Below are positions 6,250 to 9,982 of a stretch of 9,982 nt of DNA, in pieces. The stretch covers positions 1 to 9,982 of the forward strand of contig CAUEKH010000063.1 of NCBI GenBank assembly GCA_959018155.1. Reading direction: 5' to 3'. Numbering within the stretch: the stretch's first letter is position 1; the number at the start of each line of letters is the position of its first letter. Origin of the DNA: an uncultured Hungatella sp. (GTDB taxonomy: Bacteria; Bacillota; Clostridia; Lachnospirales; Lachnospiraceae). The position numbers and the translations under genes were made by a program. The notes beneath the pieces are model-generated. The model saw only the letters and a program-made list of their open reading frames with translations. It made no database searches and had not been told where the DNA came from.

Positions 6250-6420
6250 TTAAATAATATGGTACTCTGAGAGTAGTTTGTTTCTGAGTTTCTCATCCTG
6301 AGTCACCTTCATCAGAAGATCCTGGCGGTTGTTCTGCAACAAAATCTGAAAAAGTTTTAGTATTTGTTGTTCCCCTAATCTCTTCCCATCTTCAATCAAA
6401 TCATCAATCGCCTTACACAT
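6250..6420 (-). CDS. Free-standing 56-aa ORF homologous to the nuclease C-terminus (possible antitoxin, or remnant)
   Basis: ATG (6420-6418) to TAA (6252-6250), product MCKAIDDLIEDGKRLGEQQ... ending LRNKLLSEYHII. It matches residues 262-317 of the adjacent Rpn nuclease at 48 of 56 positions without gap, frameshift or stop; the nucleotide identity by my hand count is about 86% (some 24 differences in 171), roughly half silent. A good ribosome site, GGAAAGGAG, lies 9 nt upstream. The rest of the nuclease gene is absent: upstream is the lipoprotein stop, 31 bp away on the same strand, so it could be the last gene of that operon. Two readings: a decayed second nuclease gene of which only the end remains, or a detached copy of a separately translated regulatory peptide. 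The intact frame and ribosome site favour the second but do not prove it. Confidence 0.6.
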   Translation of the reverse strand: MCKAIDDLIEDGKRLGEQQILKLFQILLQNNRQDLLMKVTQDEKLRNKLLSEYHII

Positions 6421-6451
6421 ATCACCCCGCTCCTTTCCATCCTTTCCCCTG

Positions 6452-7696
6452 TCAAAGTGATTCCAACACAGCAGTAATTTCCTCTAAAGTATACAGTTCT
6501 TCCACGTCATATCCCCGTTTTGCCTTGGAACTGTCATATACTTTATTCAGTTCCCGTTCATATTCAGAACTGTCCACTTCAATTCCGTTCCATTTATACC
6601 GATAAACAGGTTTCCCATTTTCATCCAGCTCAATGTTGGAATTTAACCATGCCCCGTAATAACCGGAGTCAGTCAGTTCCATTTTTCCATCTACAATGCT
6701 GTAAATCAAATCGTAGTAATTGTCCATCAGGCCCTCAGAATTGCAGAGCTGATTTCCACGCTCAATATAGGTGAAATAGAGCCTCTCTAACTGGGTAATA
6801 TGTACGCTGTCATGGGAATAGTTGATGAGATGGCAGCCCTCGGCCTCGCAGATGCCGACCTCTACCAGTTCAGGTATCTCATCCTCATCGAGATAGATAA
6901 GCGTATATCCAGCCAGGGATTCCGGAACGGAATCCGTGTGGAGGTAGGAAAGATATGCCTGCTGCCACGGCTTTAACTGAGGTTTCCGGTCGATCCCGAT
7001 AAAATTCTTTGCCGACTGTATGGTATGTACCGCCAGCGCCGAATTCGCATCCTGCGATAACTTTTTTTCCAGATTGAATGTACCGTTTTCGCTGCCTGTA
7101 TAGTAACGGATTTCGGAATATCCGGTTCCCACTTCCGGGCCGGAAGTGGGAGAATAGCTGCAGACAGTAATAATATCATCAAACCCGTCCTTGTTATAGT
7201 CGAGAAAGGAGACAGCCTCTACCTGATTGAAGCTTTCATTGGCGCGGCAGTTTTTATCAGCCATTCCCGGCAGCTGCTGAACCGTTTTTCCATCCTTCTC
7301 TATGAGAAAAACAACGTCTGCCAGCGGAGCGCTGTTTAAGTCCGGTTCATAAGAGGCAAAAGTCACTTCGCCCAGAGGCATAAGGGTAGTGGTAAATGTC
7401 TGCTCTTTTATATTCTTTCCTTTGGAAGAAAAAATATTTTCCGGATCCGCGCCACTGCTTTTAGAAGCGTCTGCATCGATCCCGTTCATTTCCATTTCAG
7501 AGTCCGCAGTTCCGTCAGTGTGAGAATCGTTTTCCTCCTCCGTCTCGGATCCCGGTTCCTCACTCTGGATAATGGTAATATCAGCCGGAGCCGTGGTTCC
7601 GATATTGGTTTCTGTGATCTGCTGCGACCGCCCGCAGGCGGTCAGCAGACTGCAGAATAAAAACCCGTATAATACGAAATAATTCATTTTATTCAT
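6452..7696 (-). CDS. Large lipoprotein with Asp-rich FG-GAP/VCBS-like motifs
   Basis: 414 residues. The N-terminus has a hydrophobic signal and a lipobox LTAC, so Cys21 should be lipidated and the protein tethered outside the membrane. Residues about 22-90 are a Ser/Thr/Asp/Glu-rich low-complexity linker. The body has FLDYNKDGFDDI (164-175), an Asp-rich loop of the D-x-N-x-D-G-x-x-D type that binds calcium in FG-GAP/VCBS-like repeats, and a second similar stretch, YLDEDEIPELVEVG (268-281), followed by CEAEGC. The C-terminal part has aromatic-rich segments (YYDLIYSI, DSGYYGAW) and a final helix. I do not recognise an enzymatic domain. AAGGAA lies about 10 nt before the ATG. It follows the kinase gene after about 70 bp on the same strand and may be a surface partner or target of that two-component system; this is inference from position. 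Confidence 0.8.
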   Translation of the reverse strand: MNKMNYFVLYGFLFCSLLTACGRSQQITETNIGTTAPADITIIQSEEPGSETEEENDSHTDGTADSEMEMNGIDADASKSSGADPENIFSSKGKNIKEQTFTTTLMPLGEVTFASYEPDLNSAPLADVVFLIEKDGKTVQQLPGMADKNCRANESFNQVEAVSFLDYNKDGFDDIITVCSYSPTSGPEVGTGYSEIRYYTGSENGTFNLEKKLSQDANSALAVHTIQSAKNFIGIDRKPQLKPWQQAYLSYLHTDSVPESLAGYTLIYLDEDEIPELVEVGICEAEGCHLINYSHDSVHITQLERLYFTYIERGNQLCNSEGLMDNYYDLIYSIVDGKMELTDSGYYGAWLNSNIELDENGKPVYRYKWNGIEVDSSEYERELNKVYDSSKAKRGYDVEELYTLEEITAVLESL

Positions 7697-7731
7697 AATC
7701 TGTCACTTCCTTAGAATCTGTCTGTTCACAT

Positions 7732-7770
7732 TGTCTCTACTCGCGCTGTCTCCACTCGCGCTGTCTCTCA
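7732..7770. repeat. 15-bp direct repeat between kinase and lipoprotein genes
   Basis: TGTCTCYACTCGCGC occurs at 7732-7746 and 7747-7761 with one mismatch, followed by a partial third unit beginning TGTCTC at 7762. It fills most of the short gap after the kinase stop. No hairpin-plus-T-run is present, so there is no sign of a terminator here and read-through into the lipoprotein gene is likely. Confidence 0.7.
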
Positions 7771-9174
7771 CAGATTCGTTGATTTCGGAAGACTGAATAT
7801 AAATTCCGTCCCAACCCCTTCTGTACTGATAACGTCAATATTTTCCCCGTGGGACTGGATAATTTCCTTCACAATGGCAAGCCCTAAACCGGTGCCCTTC
7901 TTATCTTTGCCGCGGGATAAATCGCTTTTATAGAATCGTTCCCAAATCTTCTTAATACTGTCCTTCGGGATTCCGATGCCCGTATCCTTGACGGAAATGA
8001 ATATTTTCTCATACTTTCCAGACGCCTGGATATAGATGGTGGAGTCGTGGTGGCTGAATTTGATGGCATTGTCAATCAGGTTGTACATGACCTGCTGGAT
8101 CTTCCCGAGATCCGCATAGACCATCTGGATATTGTCGGAGAAGGTCAAGTCAAAATTGATATTTTTCTCCTCGCAGGTTCCCTCGAAGGAGGCGGCCGTA
8201 TCCTTGATAACCCGGTTGATGTCGAAATTGGTTCTGTTTAAATATCCTTTGCTGTCTAACGTGTTGAGCGTCAGCATTCCCTGAGTCAGCTTGTTAAGCC
8301 GTTCCGTCTCCGAGATAACCCGGGTCAGATACTTCTCGTACATCTCCGGCGGGATGGTCCCGTCGAGGATCGCTTCCAGATACCCCTTGATGGAGGTGAG
8401 CGGAGAGCGGAAATCGTGGGAGACATTGGCGATGAAGGTTTTCTGATATTCTTCCATCTTATTCAACTCGTCGGACATGTAATTCAGCGTGGCGGCTAAA
8501 TACCCCATTTCGTCCCGCGCGTTGACATCAATGTGGTGAGTTAAATGGCCCTGGGCGTACTCGTTGGCGCCTTCCGTGATCTTCTTCAGCGGGAAATAAA
8601 CCGTTTTTGTGAAGACAAGCAGGATAATTAAGGACAGGGCGAAAATGACCGCCGAAGTAATGTATACAATATTTAAAATACTGTCTCTCGAGGCGCGGAG
8701 CGTCGACATCGGCAGATGGATAATTACATAGCCGTATGTGGTGTAATTGCCGGTTATGGGCGCATGGACGCTTAAGACGTTATAGCCGAACTGGCCGTAG
8801 TAATTCCCTATGGTGTAGGATTTATTTCCGGTGGCTGTCGGGTCGAAACCGTCGATTTCCTTTCCGGCGCGGCTGGACTGATTGCTGTCCACCACGATTT
8901 TTCCCTGACGGTCCACAATCCATATCTGAGCGTGGAGATATCTCGCGGTTCCCACGAGCTGAGGATAGGAGGAGGTTAAATTAATTTCCTTTCCATGATA
9001 CATTCCGCTGTAGGTGGAGGCAATCTCATTTGCTTCATCGTAGAGGGATTCCGACTGCTGCCGCAGAAGGTACCGTTCCGTAAGCTTCGACGAGAAGGTA
9101 GCAATCGCTGAGAATCCCAGCAGCCCGAAGACGAGATACCCCAGGATGAATTTATAATAGAGCGAGTGGGTCAT
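7768..9174 (-). CDS. Membrane sensor histidine kinase (HAMP-HisKA-HATPase)
   Basis: 468 residues. Membrane helix about 8-28; extracellular sensor about 29-167, containing AQIWIVDRQGKIVVDSN and a GYVIIHLP strand as in PAS/Cache-like sensor folds; second helix about 168-190; HAMP linker about 190-243; HisKA with the H-box SHDFRSPLTSIKGYLE (phospho-acceptor His253); HATPase_c with N-box YNLIDNAIKF (364-373), G1 DTGIGIP (397-403), F-box WERFYKSD and G2 GTGLGLAIVKE (427-437). All catalytic boxes are intact, so it should be an active kinase/phosphatase for the adjacent response regulator. The ATG overlaps that gene's TGA by 4 nt (ATGA), implying coupled translation at matched amounts. The signal sensed cannot be read from sequence; the downstream lipoprotein suggests an envelope-related cue. 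Confidence 0.95.
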   Translation of the reverse strand: MTHSLYYKFILGYLVFGLLGFSAIATFSSKLTERYLLRQQSESLYDEANEIASTYSGMYHGKEINLTSSYPQLVGTARYLHAQIWIVDRQGKIVVDSNQSSRAGKEIDGFDPTATGNKSYTIGNYYGQFGYNVLSVHAPITGNYTTYGYVIIHLPMSTLRASRDSILNIVYITSAVIFALSLIILLVFTKTVYFPLKKITEGANEYAQGHLTHHIDVNARDEMGYLAATLNYMSDELNKMEEYQKTFIANVSHDFRSPLTSIKGYLEAILDGTIPPEMYEKYLTRVISETERLNKLTQGMLTLNTLDSKGYLNRTNFDINRVIKDTAASFEGTCEEKNINFDLTFSDNIQMVYADLGKIQQVMYNLIDNAIKFSHHDSTIYIQASGKYEKIFISVKDTGIGIPKDSIKKIWERFYKSDLSRGKDKKGTGLGLAIVKEIIQSHGENIDVISTEGVGTEFIFSLPKSTNL

Positions 9175-9881
9175 CGTTTCACCTCGAATTTATAACCGAT
9201 CCCCCACACCGTCGTCAGAGCCCAGCTTGCATGGTCCTTGATCTTTTCCCGCAGACGCTTAATATGTACATCCACAGTCCTGGTGTCGCCGATATACTCG
9301 TAACCCCAGATATGGTCCAGAAGCTGTTCCCGCGTAAATACCTGATTGGGTGAGGACGCCAGGAAATAGAGAAGTTCCAGTTCCTTCGGCGGCATTTCAA
9401 TCGAATGGCCTTTGTAAATGACTGAGTAGTTGGTCAGATTTACAATCAAATCAGGATACTCCACGTAATCCCCCTGCTGGTCGGTCTGAACCACGGGAGA
9501 CTGGGGGGCCTGCTGATAGCGGCGCAGGACCGCCTTGACGCGGGCCACCAGTTCCTTGGAATCGAATGGTTTAATCATATAGTCGTCGGCGCCCAGCTCT
9601 AAACCCAGCACCTTGTCGAACACCTCGCCTTTGGCGGAGAGCATGATGATCGGCACCTGGGACTGGGTCCGCATCTCCCGGCACACCTGATAGCCGTCGA
9701 TGCCCGGAAGCATTAAGTCGAGAAGCACCAGGTTCGGTTTAAATTCCGGAAATACCCGCAGCGCCTCCTCGCCGTCGCCAACCATCATCGTTTCATAACA
9801 TTCCTTCGTTAAATAGAGGGAAATAAGTTCCGCTATATTGTCATCGTCATCGACGATTAAAATTCTCTGCTTTTCTGCCAT
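9171..9881 (-). CDS. OmpR/PhoB-family response regulator
   Basis: 236 residues, typical for the family. Receiver domain about 5-120: acidic pocket DDDD (11-14), phospho-acceptor Asp55 in LVLLDLMLPGIDGY, switch Ser82 in IIMLSAKG, and Lys104 in YMIKPFDSKEL, so phosphorylation competence is intact. A Gln/Pro-rich linker (about 122-140) leads to a winged-helix DNA-binding domain (about 140-236) with PPKELELLYFLASSPNQVFT, the recognition-helix segment TRTVDVHIKRLREKI and the wing TVWGIGYKFE. It pairs with the kinase encoded immediately downstream and likely binds direct repeats in target promoters. GGAAG lies 7-8 nt before the ATG; a second purine-rich block, AGGAGG, lies farther upstream. No promoter is visible between it and the preceding gene end 44 bp away, so it may be co-transcribed with that gene. 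Confidence 0.96.
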   Translation of the reverse strand: MAEKQRILIVDDDDNIAELISLYLTKECYETMMVGDGEEALRVFPEFKPNLVLLDLMLPGIDGYQVCREMRTQSQVPIIMLSAKGEVFDKVLGLELGADDYMIKPFDSKELVARVKAVLRRYQQAPQSPVVQTDQQGDYVEYPDLIVNLTNYSVIYKGHSIEMPPKELELLYFLASSPNQVFTREQLLDHIWGYEYIGDTRTVDVHIKRLREKIKDHASWALTTVWGIGYKFEVKR

Positions 9882-9925
9882 TTCTGTCTTCCTTTCCTCC
9901 TGTAAAGTCTGCTGTTCTCATAAGC

Positions 9926-9982
9926 CTATTTGAACACAACAATCGTCACGCCGGAATCGCCTTCCCCGAATTCGCCGAGTCT
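9926..9982 (-). CDS. mutS2: Partial gene, last 18 codons; MutS2/Smr-like C-terminus
   Basis: The - strand frame is open at the right edge and reads RLGEFGEGDSGVTIVVFK then TAG (9928-9926). This ending, R-L-G-x-x-G-E-G-D-S-G-V-T-I-V-x-(F/L)-K, matches the close of the Smr endonuclease domain at the C-terminus of Firmicute MutS2, a protein acting on recombination intermediates and collided ribosomes. Only 18 residues are visible, so another Smr-domain protein is possible. It lies 44 bp upstream of the response-regulator gene on the same strand with no terminator-like hairpin between them. Confidence 0.55.
   Translation of the reverse strand, partial: RLGEFGEGDSGVTIVVFK

Noticed and set aside
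5023..6440. Insertion sequence with the two GGCATACCGG hairpins as terminal inverted repeats
   Set aside because: The two copies are direct duplicates of a hairpin plus gene end, not inverted ends of one unit. The first clearly works as trmL's terminator, and no target-site duplication is evident.

Overview
The window looks like a chromosomal stretch from a low-to-mid GC Firmicute, most likely a gut Lachnospiraceae (Clostridium symbiosum / Enterocloster-like). The reasons are strong AGGAGG-type ribosome sites, a VanW/G5 wall protein, a Lachnospiraceae-style Rpn (PD-(D/E)XK) nuclease and a MutS2-like end next to an OmpR-type two-component pair. The species assignment is inference.

Left part (1-2200, + strand): the 3' end of a gene that starts outside the window (relaxase-like tail), then a 36-residue single-pass membrane microprotein, then a secreted VanW-family wall protein with a G5-like domain and a Pro/Thr/Ala-rich tail. 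Its stop codon runs straight into a non-coding array of six 19-bp tandem repeats whose cores are self-complementary.

Middle (2198-5010, + strand): a tightly coupled four-gene unit. A short HypE/AIR-synthase-C-like protein carrying an unusual four-cysteine loop, an Lrp/AsnC regulator, a class I/II aminotransferase and the tRNA methyltransferase TrmL are each linked by a 4-nt stop/start overlap. The unit ends in a strong Rho-independent terminator.

Right part (5023-9982, - strand): an intact Rpn-family nuclease/putative transposase gene with its own extended -10 promoter. Upstream of it, on the same strand, lies an operon-like series: the tail of a probable MutS2, an OmpR-type response regulator, a HAMP/HisKA sensor kinase (4-nt overlap) and a large lipoprotein. 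Directly behind the lipoprotein is a free-standing 56-codon ORF matching the C-terminal 56 residues of the nuclease.

The most interesting point is this nuclease pair. The nuclease gene carries a strong internal Shine-Dalgarno (GGAAAGGAG) and ATG that would give exactly this 56-aa C-terminal peptide. A 250-nt segment holding that ribosome site, ORF and the neighbouring hairpin is duplicated without gaps 1,227 nt away. E. coli Rpn proteins are known to be toxic nucleases restrained by a C-terminal peptide made from an internal start, so this may be a toxin with an intragenic antitoxin plus a detached second antitoxin gene.
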